This document shows positions 6,913-13,735 of a stretch of 14,682 bases of DNA, one piece after another. A program made the translations under genes and the position numbers. Under the pieces are notes generated by a model. It ran no database searches and was not told the origin of the DNA. It saw only the letters and a program-made list of their open reading frames with translations. The DNA is from SIG588 sp045533175 (lineage in GTDB: Bacteria > Bacillota > Clostridia > Oscillospirales > Acutalibacteraceae). Each line of letters starts with the position of its first letter. The stretch's first letter is position 1. The stretch spans positions 1 through 14,682 of the forward strand of contig JAZSHJ010000043.1 of the NCBI GenBank assembly GCA_045533175.1, in the 5' to 3' direction.

Positions 6913-8916
6913 TTATTCCACGGTGGTGGGCGCCGCCGTGGTGGTTGCGGGCGTTTCCGTGGTGGTCGCAGGTGCCGCCGTGGTGGTCGCAGGTGCCGCC
7001 GTAGTGGTGGCAGGTGCTTCCGTGGTGGTCGCGGGTGCTGCCGTGGTGGTCACAGGTGCTTCCGTGGTGGTGGCAGGTGCGGGAGTCGTGGTGACGGGTG
7101 TGCCCGTGGTCGTGGTGGGTTTAGCAGTCGTGGTGGTCGAACCCGTCGTGGTATTGTTGCTTGTAGTCGTCACAGGGGGGGGCGTCGTGGTGGTCGAACC
7201 CGTAGTCGTGGTGGTAGGTTTGGTGGTTGTGGTGGTCGTGGTCGTGGTGGTCACAGAAGAGGACGGCGGCGTGGTAGTGGGGTTGCTTCCTTCTTGCTTC
7301 ACGCGCAACGTCACCGTTGTGCCGCGCACGCGCAACGTTCCCACCGGAGGATCGGTAGCCACAACGCAACCTTCTTCCGCCGTGCCCGTGGGTACCTGCA
7401 GAACCGTCACTTTAAATCCGAGTGCTTTCAGATACTCTTCCGCATGGGCGGCCGGCCAACCGGAAAGGTTCGGGATGGCAACCGTTTCGGGCCCCGCGCT
7501 GACCATCACGTACACCGCCGCCGAAACCGGGGCTTCTTCTTCGCTGGTGGGACTTTGGGCAATGACCGTACCCGCCGGCAGATCGCTGAACTGATAGCCG
7601 CCTAGCTTCACCAAACGGCCTTGTTGTTCCGTGCCGCGCAGGACATCGTAATTCTTACCCACCAGATCCGGTACCGAGGCCATCACAGCGGGTTGCGAGG
7701 GATCTTCCTCTTCGGTGTACACAAAAATACCGGACGGCTTGGTGGTGGTTGCCGCGGTGGGCTCATCCGTATCGGTGGAAACGGGCGCGGTGATGCGGCC
7801 CAACGCAAAGCCCAACAGCGCCAACAAAATGCACGCGATAATACCGATCACAATGTAGATCGCGACGGGGGCGCCTGCGGGCGCGTCCTCGTAGGTTTCC
7901 TCTTCCGCTGCAGGGATGTCTTCGTCCGGTTCGTCCACCAGCAAAGCGGCCACGGCGGGCGCTTCTGCCAGGCGGTCACGCAATACGGCAACGGTGGTCA
8001 AACGGGCATCCAGCGCGGGTTGCACCGCACCAAACGGCGCCGCCGCCACGTGCGGCGGGAATTCGCCCGCCACTTCGGAGGGAACGGTGAGATCGGAATT
8101 GTTCTTCGGGCGGGTTTCACCGTCCGGGGGAGGCGAGCCGACCAACGCGTGGAAAATGACCGCCGCCAGACCGTACACGTCGGTGGCGGTGGAACAACTT
8201 GCACCGGACACGTACTGTTCGGGTGCGGCATATCCGGAAGACAGTTCGGCTGTCAGTTCGCTGTCTGCCGCGCGCGCTTCGGCAATGGCAAAGTCGCCGA
8301 TGTGCAGTTTGTCGTCGCGTCCCACAATGAGCACATCGGGGTTCAACCCCATGTGCGACACACCTGCGCGGTGCAACGATTCCAGCGAGTTCATCAACGG
8401 AATGAACAACGGGCGTGCTTCGTCCCAAGAGAGGCGGCCGCCGTGCTGTTTCAGATATTCGGCCAGCGTGATGCCTTCGCACACTTCACTCACGGTGTAC
8501 GCCGTTTCGTTTTCGCGGAAAATATCGTACATCGGAATGCTGGCGGGCAGATCCCGCATACGGGCCACCACGCGTGCATGCGCGAGGAATTTGTTCATAT
8601 AATCCGCATACGTTTGCTCACACCCCATAATGGCACGCAGCGAAAGATTCTCCTCGCGTTCGCACAGCGTTTGCGGGAAAAATTCGCGCAAGGTGATGGG
8701 CGCTTTCAGTACCGTATCGTATCCCATATACACCGCCGCGTCGCCGCTGTCTTTCAGCAAGCGACCGACCATATAACGTTCCGACAACAGGGTACCGGCG
8801 GGCAACACGTGGGAAGGATTCGCAAGGGAGGCATCATCCCCGCACCGCGGACAGAGCGTATCGCCCTGCGCCAAGGGTTGCATACAACGCATACACAGAT
8901 GAGAAAAGTTTGCCAT
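6913..8916 (-). CDS. Membrane-anchored PASTA protein with zinc ribbon and probable pseudokinase domain
   Basis: A 667-residue protein. Residues 8-25 form a zinc ribbon (C8-x2-C11, C22-x2-C25). Residues 48 to about 315 have the Ser/Thr kinase fold, and residues 350-373 are one membrane span. Two PASTA domains follow outside the cell (about 413-474 and 477-540), then a Thr-rich tail (about 545-667). PASTA domains bind peptidoglycan fragments or muropeptides. The kinase part looks inactive: the Gly loop is degenerate (GRLLKDSGDAAVY), the VAIK lysine is Arg77, the helix-C Glu appears to be His113, HRD reads HMG (188-190), the following Asn is Val195, and DFG is DFA (208-210). APE (231-233) is kept. 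It probably senses wall state and signals by binding rather than phosphorylation. The promoter is at 8969-8997, and a DEAD-box helicase gene follows by 33 bases. Confidence 0.93.
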   Translation of the reverse strand: MANFSHLCMRCMQPLAQGDTLCPRCGDDASLANPSHVLPAGTLLSERYMVGRLLKDSGDAAVYMGYDTVLKAPITLREFFPQTLCEREENLSLRAIMGCEQTYADYMNKFLAHARVVARMRDLPASIPMYDIFRENETAYTVSEVCEGITLAEYLKQHGGRLSWDEARPLFIPLMNSLESLHRAGVSHMGLNPDVLIVGRDDKLHIGDFAIAEARAADSELTAELSSGYAAPEQYVSGASCSTATDVYGLAAVIFHALVGSPPPDGETRPKNNSDLTVPSEVAGEFPPHVAAAPFGAVQPALDARLTTVAVLRDRLAEAPAVAALLVDEPDEDIPAAEEETYEDAPAGAPVAIYIVIGIIACILLALLGFALGRITAPVSTDTDEPTAATTTKPSGIFVYTEEEDPSQPAVMASVPDLVGKNYDVLRGTEQQGRLVKLGGYQFSDLPAGTVIAQSPTSEEEAPVSAAVYVMVSAGPETVAIPNLSGWPAAHAEEYLKALGFKVTVLQVPTGTAEEGCVVATDPPVGTLRVRGTTVTLRVKQEGSNPTTTPPSSSVTTTTTTTTTTKPTTTTTGSTTTTPPPVTTTSNNTTTGSTTTTAKPTTTTGTPVTTTPAPATTTEAPVTTTAAPATTTEAPATTTAAPATTTAAPATTTETPATTTAAPTTVE
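6935..7102. repeat. Eight 21-bp tandem repeats coding a Thr-rich heptad tail
   Basis: Eight in-frame units of 21 bp begin at 6935, 6956, 6977, 6998, 7019, 7040, 7061 and 7082. They encode heptads of the type A-P-A-T-T-T-A/E near the C terminus of the PASTA protein. The first seven units are very similar and the eighth is more diverged. Less regular ACC/ACG-rich sequence continues to about 7270. Such repeats are prone to copy-number change by slippage, always in steps of seven residues. Confidence 0.85.
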
Positions 8917-8968
8917 TACAGCACAAGCCTTCTTTCCTGAAAAATAAGTTCTGTTTTAAACATACCTT

Positions 8969-8997
8969 ATTATATAGAAACTTGTCGCCAAAGTCAA
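8969..8997 (-). promoter_or_regulatory. Sigma-A promoter of the PASTA pseudokinase-helicase operon
   Basis: On the minus strand, -35 TTGACT (8992-8997) and -10 TATAAT (8969-8974) have a 17-bp spacer, close to consensus. It is followed by a leader of about 45 bases before the ATG at 8916. A short palindrome, TACAAGATTGTA at 9005-9016, lies just upstream of the -35 box. Confidence 0.85.
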
Positions 8998-9311
8998 GAA
9001 AGGCTACAAGATTGTAACTATTTTTTTGGCAGGGATACCGTTCTCGTTGCGGCAATTACCAATTCGCCGCAAACAGAATGAATATGCGAGAAAAAGCAAA
9101 AATATACACCAAAAACACCCCGAACCCCCCTGTCGTACCGAAAAAGTCGGCGCTTTTCTGCGGTTTTGAGGGATGACAGTATGGGAAATTCGGCCGAATG
9201 CACAAAATATCGCGAACTAATGTTTGGCTTAATTTGCATTTCCATTTCTGTAAAAAAATGGAATATAAAGGGGGAAAATAGCCAAAAAGTACAAAGGAGG
9301 TGGAAGGGAAG
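8998..9311. other. Gene-free intergenic stretch between divergent units
   Basis: This AT-rich stretch lies between the pseudokinase promoter and a doubtful small ORF. The open frames here lack ribosome sites and read like random AT-rich sequence. Visible elements are TACAAGATTGTA (9005-9016, 5-bp arms), CTGTC (9139-9143) and GACAG (9175-9179), which could close a loop, a perfect 12-bp palindrome ATTCGGCCGAAT (9188-9199), and TCCATTT/AAATGGA arms around 9241-9262. None has a recognisable identity. I see no known riboswitch or structured RNA class. Confidence 0.6.
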
Positions 9312-9434
9312 GTGACGGATTTTGAAAAAAGCAGCCTGTCCCGCACGAACGAACCCGAAAGAAAACGGCGGATTTTACGTCGTAAAAAGCAAGGGGCTGT
9401 TGTCGCAAAGAGAGAGAAAGTTTGTTCAAACTAA
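9312..9434 (+). CDS. Possible small basic protein of 40 residues
   Basis: A GTG at 9312 opens a 40-codon frame ending in TAA at 9432-9434. Upstream, 9293-9301 carries the complete AAAGGAGGT complement of the 16S rRNA tail, about 10 bases before the GTG. The product has an acidic start (TDFEKSS) and then a strongly basic middle with ERKRRILRRKKQG. It has no membrane segment and resembles no family I know. No good promoter is visible: TATAAA at 9264-9269 lacks a clear -35. It ends 25 bases before the -35 of the next gene. It could be a real unannotated small protein, a decayed gene, or chance. Confidence 0.3.
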   Translation: MTDFEKSSLSRTNEPERKRRILRRKKQGAVVAKREKVCSN

Positions 9435-9458
9435 CCAAAAACCGCGGTTTCAAATTGG

Positions 9459-9487
9459 TTGACATCACCTGTTTTCGTCCGTATAAT
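9459..9487 (+). promoter_or_regulatory. Consensus sigma-A promoter of the 3D-domain gene
   Basis: -35 TTGACA (9459-9464) and -10 TATAAT (9482-9487), both perfect, with a 17-bp spacer. It is the strongest promoter in the window. The start should be near 9494, with a leader of about 47 bases before the ATG at 9541. Confidence 0.92.
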
Positions 9488-9540
9488 GTACACGATGCGC
9501 AAACCCCACTACGAACTGTTTAAACAGAGAGGAGCTTTGG

Positions 9541-10596
9541 ATGGGTACGCAACAACAAAAAGGACAAGAACGCGTGCATCGCACAACGACACCCTTTTGG
9601 CGCAGTCGTTGGTCGGCGGTGGCCATGTTGTCGGTCATCAGCGCGGTGGTTATCACCTGCCTGTTGTCACAGATGCAAGCGTTTACCGTACTGGACGGCG
9701 GACGGCGGTTTATCATATCGGCCAGAACAGCCGACGTGACCGAAGCCATGCGCCTGGCGGGCGTGACGGTGGGCGAACACGACGCCGTTCGTTGCACCGG
9801 AAACGAGATCACCATCAACCGCGCGTTTGCGGTGACGGTGACGGTGGACGGCGACACGCGTCAGGTGTATCTCACCGGTGGCACGGTGGGTGATGCCTTG
9901 GCCGAAGCGGGTGTGGATACCGAAGAGTACCGTCTGGTCAATGCGCTGGTATCCGATACGTTGGACGAAGGCGCCGATATTTGTTTGGAAAGTGTATTGA
10001 ACTACGCCGAACGCGAAGAGCGTGAAGAGCTGGCGTTTGAAAAGACCGTACAATACACCCCCGATCTTCCCAAAGGCGTTTCCCGCGTGTTGCAGGAGGG
10101 CCGTTGCGGCGAAGTGGTGCGACTGGTGCGTGACACGGTGGTGGACGGTGAAGTGATCTCTTCGGTGGTGCTGAGTGAACAGCGCACCGAACCCGTGACC
10201 GAGATCCGTTTGGTGGGCACAACGGTGGGCATGGCATTATCCCCCGCGCCGTATGATATTCCGTTGGACGAACTGGGGCAGCCGATTGGCTACAAATCTC
10301 TCACGGTGGGACAATGCACAGCCTACACCAACGATCGCGGGCTGTGCGGGAAATACACCTCTACCGGCCGCGTGGCGGCGGTGGGTGTGGTTGCGGTGGA
10401 TCCGCGTGTGATTCCTTACGGCACCGAGTTGTACATCGTGTCGGCGGACGGTTCGGTCGTGTACGGTTACGCGATTGCGGGCGATACCGGCGGAGCGCTG
10501 ACCAGCGGTCGCGTGCTGGTGGACTTGTTTATGGACACCTATGAGGATTGCATGCAGTTCGGTCGCCGCAACATGAACGTGTATATCTTAAATTAA
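9541..10596 (+). CDS. DUF348-G5-3D domain cell-wall protein (YabE/YuiC-like)
   Basis: This 351-residue protein is anchored or exported by a hydrophobic segment at about residues 25-44. It carries two DUF348-like ubiquitin-fold repeats (about 48-100 and 105-150), a G5 domain (about 155-228) and a C-terminal 3D domain (about 255-350). The 3D domain is named for three aspartates, here probably Asp287 (AVDPRVIPYGT), Asp315 (AGDTGG) and Asp328 (VDLFMD). It has an MltA-like barrel fold found in peptidoglycan-cleaving lytic transglycosylases. The domain order matches Firmicutes proteins related to YabE and Rpf, so a role in wall remodelling outside the membrane is likely. The ATG at 9541 follows AGAGGAG by 6 bases. 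It is monocistronic with a near-perfect promoter and its own terminator. Confidence 0.93.
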   Translation: MGTQQQKGQERVHRTTTPFWRSRWSAVAMLSVISAVVITCLLSQMQAFTVLDGGRRFIISARTADVTEAMRLAGVTVGEHDAVRCTGNEITINRAFAVTVTVDGDTRQVYLTGGTVGDALAEAGVDTEEYRLVNALVSDTLDEGADICLESVLNYAEREEREELAFEKTVQYTPDLPKGVSRVLQEGRCGEVVRLVRDTVVDGEVISSVVLSEQRTEPVTEIRLVGTTVGMALSPAPYDIPLDELGQPIGYKSLTVGQCTAYTNDRGLCGKYTSTGRVAAVGVVAVDPRVIPYGTELYIVSADGSVVYGYAIAGDTGGALTSGRVLVDLFMDTYEDCMQFGRRNMNVYILN

Positions 10597-10599
10597 AAG

Positions 10600-10637
10600 A
10601 CGCCCTCTGATTTCGCAGAGGGCGTTGCTTTTTTGCT
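10600..10637. terminator. Terminator between convergent genes
   Basis: Arms ACGCCCTCTG (10600-10609) and CAGAGGGCGT (10616-10625) form a 10-bp perfect stem with a 6-base loop. On the plus strand TGCTTTTTTGCTTTT follows, so it ends the 3D-domain gene. On the minus strand only CTTTT follows, so it may serve the antiporter gene less efficiently. Confidence 0.9.
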
Positions 10638-10639
10638 TT

Positions 10640-11908
10640 TTACAAATGCAGTTTTCCGCGGGCGGATTCTTTGCCTTCGGGAGAGATTTCACCGGCTTTG
10701 GTAAGGGCGATCTTGGTGAGGAACGGGCCGACCAATTCATAAATCAGCACCGAGAAGAGGGTGATGTTGGCCACCAACACACCGCATTCGCCCAACGACT
10801 CGGCTTTAATAGCCATTCCCAGCGCCACACCCGCTTGCGGAAGCAGGGTGATGCCAAGGAATTTCACGATCGTGGGTTCACACTTCACCGCGTGGGCGCT
10901 GAAAGACGAACCAAAATATTTGCCGAGCGAACGGAAGAGGATGTACACCACGCCGATCAGCACCACCGTCCAGTCACGGAACACCGAAAGTTCCAGTTCT
11001 GCGCCGCTGATGACGAAGAAGAGGATGAATAAGGGGGCGGTCCAACGGTCCACACGGCCCATCAATTCTTCCGAGAAATCGCACACGTTGCAGAACACCG
11101 TGCCGAGCATCATGCACACGAGAAGAGAGGAGAACGCCACGTGAACGCGGCCGATCGAAAACTCTACCATCGACAGCGCTACCGTCAGGAACACAAACGT
11201 CACCGACATGGCAAGGCGCTTGGAACGGGAGTGGAAGAAACGCTCGAAGAAGGAGAAGAGCAATCCCATCACCAAGCCAAGCAGCAGCGACAGCGCCACT
11301 TCCAAAATCGGTTCGGCCACCACCGAAAGCAGGTCCACGTGCCCTGTGACCAGCGCTTTTGCCACGCCGAAGGACACGGCAAACAACACCAGACCGACGG
11401 CATCATCCAATGCCACGATGGGCAACAGAATATCGGTGAGAGGGCCTTTGGCTTTGTATTGCCGCACCACCATCAAAGTGGCGGCGGGTGCGGTGGCGGA
11501 GGCCACGGCACCAAGCACGATGGCGGTGGGAAGCGGCAGTTTGTCGGGCATCAGGAAGTGCAAGCCGATCAGCGCGCCGTCCACCAACAAGGTGGCGGCG
11601 ATCGCCTGCAAAATGCCAATCACGGTGGCTTGCCGTCCCGTTTGCTTCAGTTGTGCCAAACGGAACTCATTGCCGATGGAAAAGGCAATGAAGCCGAGTG
11701 CCACGTCGGACAGCAGGCTGTAGGTTTCGATGTCCTTCATGCTGGCAAAGCCCAGCCCGTTCACACCGAAGGCGCCCAGCAGGTACGGTCCCACCAGAAT
11801 GCCCGCCACAAGATAGGCGGTAACGGCGGGCAGATGCACCAATTTGGCCAAGCGCGACAGCATCAACCCCGCAAAAAGGGCGACGGATAAGGTAAGTAAG
11901 ATCTCCAT
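10640..11908 (-). CDS. Cation:proton antiporter, CPA2 (NapA/KefB-like) family
   Basis: A 422-residue membrane protein with about 12-13 hydrophobic segments across its length, which should exchange Na+ or K+ for protons. Family features are the N-terminal HLPAVTAYLVAGILVGP (about 25-41), LLSDVALGFIAFSIGNEF (65-82) and the ion-binding motif ALDDAVG with Asp168-Asp169. The paired Asp, rather than Asn-Asp, is what electrogenic antiporters such as NapA carry. The C terminus is short and has no TrkA-N regulatory domain, unlike KefB/KefC. The ATG at 11908 has AGAGGG 6 bases upstream. It has its own promoter and is transcribed alone. Ion specificity cannot be settled from the sequence. Confidence 0.92.
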   Translation of the reverse strand: MEILLTLSVALFAGLMLSRLAKLVHLPAVTAYLVAGILVGPYLLGAFGVNGLGFASMKDIETYSLLSDVALGFIAFSIGNEFRLAQLKQTGRQATVIGILQAIAATLLVDGALIGLHFLMPDKLPLPTAIVLGAVASATAPAATLMVVRQYKAKGPLTDILLPIVALDDAVGLVLFAVSFGVAKALVTGHVDLLSVVAEPILEVALSLLLGLVMGLLFSFFERFFHSRSKRLAMSVTFVFLTVALSMVEFSIGRVHVAFSSLLVCMMLGTVFCNVCDFSEELMGRVDRWTAPLFILFFVISGAELELSVFRDWTVVLIGVVYILFRSLGKYFGSSFSAHAVKCEPTIVKFLGITLLPQAGVALGMAIKAESLGECGVLVANITLFSVLIYELVGPFLTKIALTKAGEISPEGKESARGKLHL

Positions 11909-11944
11909 AAAAAACCCTCTGTTTCAATAAGCGAAATCGTTATG

Positions 11945-11973
11945 ATTGTAGTCTTTTACGGCGGGAAAGTCAA
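11945..11973 (-). promoter_or_regulatory. Sigma-A promoter of the antiporter gene
   Basis: On the minus strand, -35 TTGACT (11968-11973) and -10 TACAAT (11945-11950) have a 17-bp spacer. The predicted leader is about 30 bases before the ATG at 11908. Confidence 0.8.
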
Positions 11974-12034
11974 GAGGGAAAACAACGAAAACACGATGCC
12001 GAACAACCGATGTTCTGTGTAATCTGTGGAATAT

Positions 12035-12066
12035 AAAAAGCCACCGTCGGTAAACGGTGGCTTTTT
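12035..12066 (-). terminator. Terminator downstream of the Dabb gene
   Basis: Arms AAAAAGCCACCGT (12035-12047) and ACGGTGGCTTTTT (12054-12066) form a 13-bp perfect stem with a 6-base loop. Read on the minus strand it ends in a T run, 10 bases past the stop of the Dabb gene. The A/T flanks also make it usable from the plus side, but no plus-strand gene ends here. Confidence 0.9.
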
Positions 12067-12076
12067 AGCTTCCATT

Positions 12077-12373
12077 TTAAAAATCCAGACACAGCCGCGC
12101 CTTCACGAACGGGCGAACGTATCCGTCTGCCGCCGCCACGTGTGCGGGATGCACGGCATAGACCGCCAGGGCTTCTGCATCGGTGAGGGTGGATTCCAAC
12201 ATGGCATCCGCGTTGGAGGTGGTCAGCCCTTCGATGTGCACGGTGAGTTCACACAGCCCGGGCACCGTGCCCACCAAGGCCTCCAGCTCCCGCTTCATGT
12301 TGTGAAGCACCGTTTGCTTTTCGGCGGGGGATAAGTCCTCTTTTAACTGCCACAAAATGATATGACGCACCAT
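12077..12373 (-). CDS. Dabb (stress-responsive alpha/beta barrel) family protein
   Basis: A 98-residue small cytoplasmic protein. It opens with MVRHIILWQLKEDLSPAEK, has a central EALVGTVPGLCELTVHIEGL, and ends in the typical AVHPAHVAAADGYVRPFVKARLCLDF, together covering the whole Dabb domain. The family forms dimeric ferredoxin-like barrels, and most bacterial members have no known reaction. The ATG at 12373 is preferred over an in-frame GTG at 12382 because the AAGGAG site (12382-12387) overlaps that GTG and is spaced 8 bases from the ATG. It follows the lipoprotein gene after a 60-base gap that holds a large hairpin and no promoter, so it is probably read from the lipoprotein promoter. Confidence 0.92.
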   Translation of the reverse strand: MVRHIILWQLKEDLSPAEKQTVLHNMKRELEALVGTVPGLCELTVHIEGLTTSNADAMLESTLTDAEALAVYAVHPAHVAAADGYVRPFVKARLCLDF

Positions 12374-12381
12374 AATAAACA

Positions 12382-12387
12382 CTCCTT
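12382..12387 (-). promoter_or_regulatory. Ribosome binding site of the Dabb gene
   Basis: AAGGAG on the minus strand, 8 bases before the ATG at 12373. It overlaps the alternative GTG start at 12382, which is therefore unlikely to be used. Confidence 0.75.
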
Positions 12388-12390
12388 TTT

Positions 12391-12424
12391 AAGAAACGAA
12401 GCGGCACCGGGCGGTGCCGCTTCG
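12391..12424 (-). terminator. GC-rich hairpin between lipoprotein and Dabb genes
   Basis: Arms 12397-12408 and 12413-12424 form a perfect 12-bp stem with a 4-base loop. On the minus strand it is followed by TTTCTT, a weak T tract, and then directly by the ribosome site of the Dabb gene. It is probably a leaky terminator or a 3'-end stabiliser that lowers expression of the downstream gene. Confidence 0.7.
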
Positions 12425-12433
12425 CGGGTTTGA

Positions 12434-13735
12434 TTATTCGCCGAAGACCGCTTTGCGGAACTCATAGGGATCGCAGGCGTTCACAGCCTTCTTGTTGATA
12501 TCCACTTTCAAAGTGGCCATCTTCGCGATCACTTCGTTGTTGAATTCTTCATACTTTTTCGTGTAGACGATGGTTTCCTTCACGTCTTCATAATAGTTCA
12601 CGGGGTTGCCGTCCTCGTCGTTGCCGCGGTCGGCCTCGGGATCCATCTTCAACACCAGCGCCATGGTGGGCGTATCGCTGTCGTCTTTGTATTCCAGAAT
12701 CTTCACTTCGTCAAACTTCATTTCCTTAATGAGTTTTTCGAGGTTGTCGTTCCCTTCGGCGGCCGCGTCCACGTCCACGCGGTGGTTGTGTTCTTCTTCC
12801 TCTTTCTCATCCTCGGCGTGATCGTGCGCGGTGGTCGTGGTGGTGCCGTCCGCCGTGGTGGTAGTGCCTGCCGTGGTGGTTTCGGTGGTTGTTGTGGTAG
12901 CCGCCGTGGTGGTGCCCGCCGCCGTCGTGCCGCCCGCGGCGGTCGTGGTGGTCGTGGTGGACGACTGTGCTTCGCTCTTGGCCTTTTCGTCCGCTTCAAA
13001 CTTGTGGATCACGGCGTCGAAGTCTTTGTCCTTCTGATACAACGCAAGGTAATCTTCAAACTGCTTTTTGACCTCTGCCTTCTTTTCGTCGGTCAGATCC
13101 TTGCCGTCCTTATCCTGCAATGCGGTAGAAACGATCATGTAGCTGAGGTAGTTCTCATCAAAATAGGTGCGCAGTTCGGTTTCGGCCACTTCGCGTTTGC
13201 CGCCTTTGCCGTACAAGCCGTAGAACAATGCCGCTTCGTTGTAGTTGCATTCTTCCAACATTTTGGCATAGCTTTCGTTGTTGAAGCCGAGTTCGATGAA
13301 CGCATCCTTCTTCAGGGCGGCAAGCTCTTCCTGCAACGCTTTGTAACCATCGGGACGGTTGCCCTGCAAGGTGATGCCGTGTTCGGTCATCATGCGTTTC
13401 ACCGCTACCTGACGCACCACGCTGTCCTGCGCAAGTGCGGAAATGTAACCCGAAAGGTCGTAACTCTGGCCTTCGTAGGTGTACGGGCCGGCCCACACGT
13501 CGGTGCCGGTATTGTACATCTCATAATAGTACAACGGCACGGACGACGCGGCGGTGTCCATGTACACGCTGTAGAAGGTGTTGTACAAGAAAGCCAGATA
13601 CTGGCCGGTGGTATACTCTTCACCGTCCACCGTCATGGCGATCTTCGGTGTGGAGCAACCCGTCATCAGCAACGCGGAGCAAAGAAGCACGAGTGCCAGC
13701 AACGCGGTGGCTGTACGTTTGAAAATGTTACGCAT
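12434..13735 (-). CDS. PrsA/SurA-like lipoprotein with Thr-rich and His/acid-rich insertion
   Basis: A 433-residue lipoprotein. The signal peptide ends in the lipobox LMTGC with Cys27 as the lipid-anchored residue. Residues about 30-180 are helical and resemble the SurA/PrsA chaperone N-domain (VDGEEYTTGQYLAFLYN). After YFDENYLSYMIV (191-202) and a helix, a Thr/Ala/Gly-rich stretch (259-303) and a His/Asp/Glu-rich stretch (about 304-323) interrupt the region where a parvulin prolyl isomerase would lie. An ordered part, KFDEVKILEYKDDS to the end, follows. A chaperone or foldase role for exported proteins is inferred; isomerase activity is doubtful. The ATG at 13735 follows AAGGAGG by 10 bases. 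It heads an operon with the Dabb gene. Confidence 0.85.
   Translation of the reverse strand: MRNIFKRTATALLALVLLCSALLMTGCSTPKIAMTVDGEEYTTGQYLAFLYNTFYSVYMDTAASSVPLYYYEMYNTGTDVWAGPYTYEGQSYDLSGYISALAQDSVVRQVAVKRMMTEHGITLQGNRPDGYKALQEELAALKKDAFIELGFNNESYAKMLEECNYNEAALFYGLYGKGGKREVAETELRTYFDENYLSYMIVSTALQDKDGKDLTDEKKAEVKKQFEDYLALYQKDKDFDAVIHKFEADEKAKSEAQSSTTTTTTAAGGTTAAGTTTAATTTTTETTTAGTTTTADGTTTTTAHDHAEDEKEEEEHNHRVDVDAAAEGNDNLEKLIKEMKFDEVKILEYKDDSDTPTMALVLKMDPEADRGNDEDGNPVNYYEDVKETIVYTKKYEEFNNEVIAKMATLKVDINKKAVNACDPYEFRKAVFGE
12827..12961. repeat. Low-complexity Thr-codon tract in the lipoprotein gene
   Basis: These 135 bases encode residues 259-303, almost only Thr, Ala and Gly with short runs of four to six Thr. 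On the plus strand it reads as GGT/CGT/GGC-rich sequence. Unlike 6935-7102 it has no strict repeat unit. It is an internal linker rather than a tail. Confidence 0.75.

Noticed and set aside
6935..7102. CRISPR-like repeat array
   Set aside because: The 21-bp units are contiguous without spacers, keep the reading frame, and code for the heptad tail of a real protein.
6656..7594. Plus-strand frame rich in Val and Gly-Ala repeats
   Set aside because: It is the antisense reading of the Thr-codon repeats of the PASTA gene and has no start signals.
7621..8940. 439-codon plus-strand open frame
   Set aside because: Antisense to the kinase-fold gene, which carries clear domain motifs; no ribosome site.
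9056..9346. 96-codon minus-strand frame in the intergenic gap
   Set aside because: No ribosome site, AT-rich random composition, and several overlapping frames in the same place of equal quality.
11141..11890. 249-codon plus-strand open frame
   Set aside because: His/Gln-rich antisense shadow of the antiporter gene.
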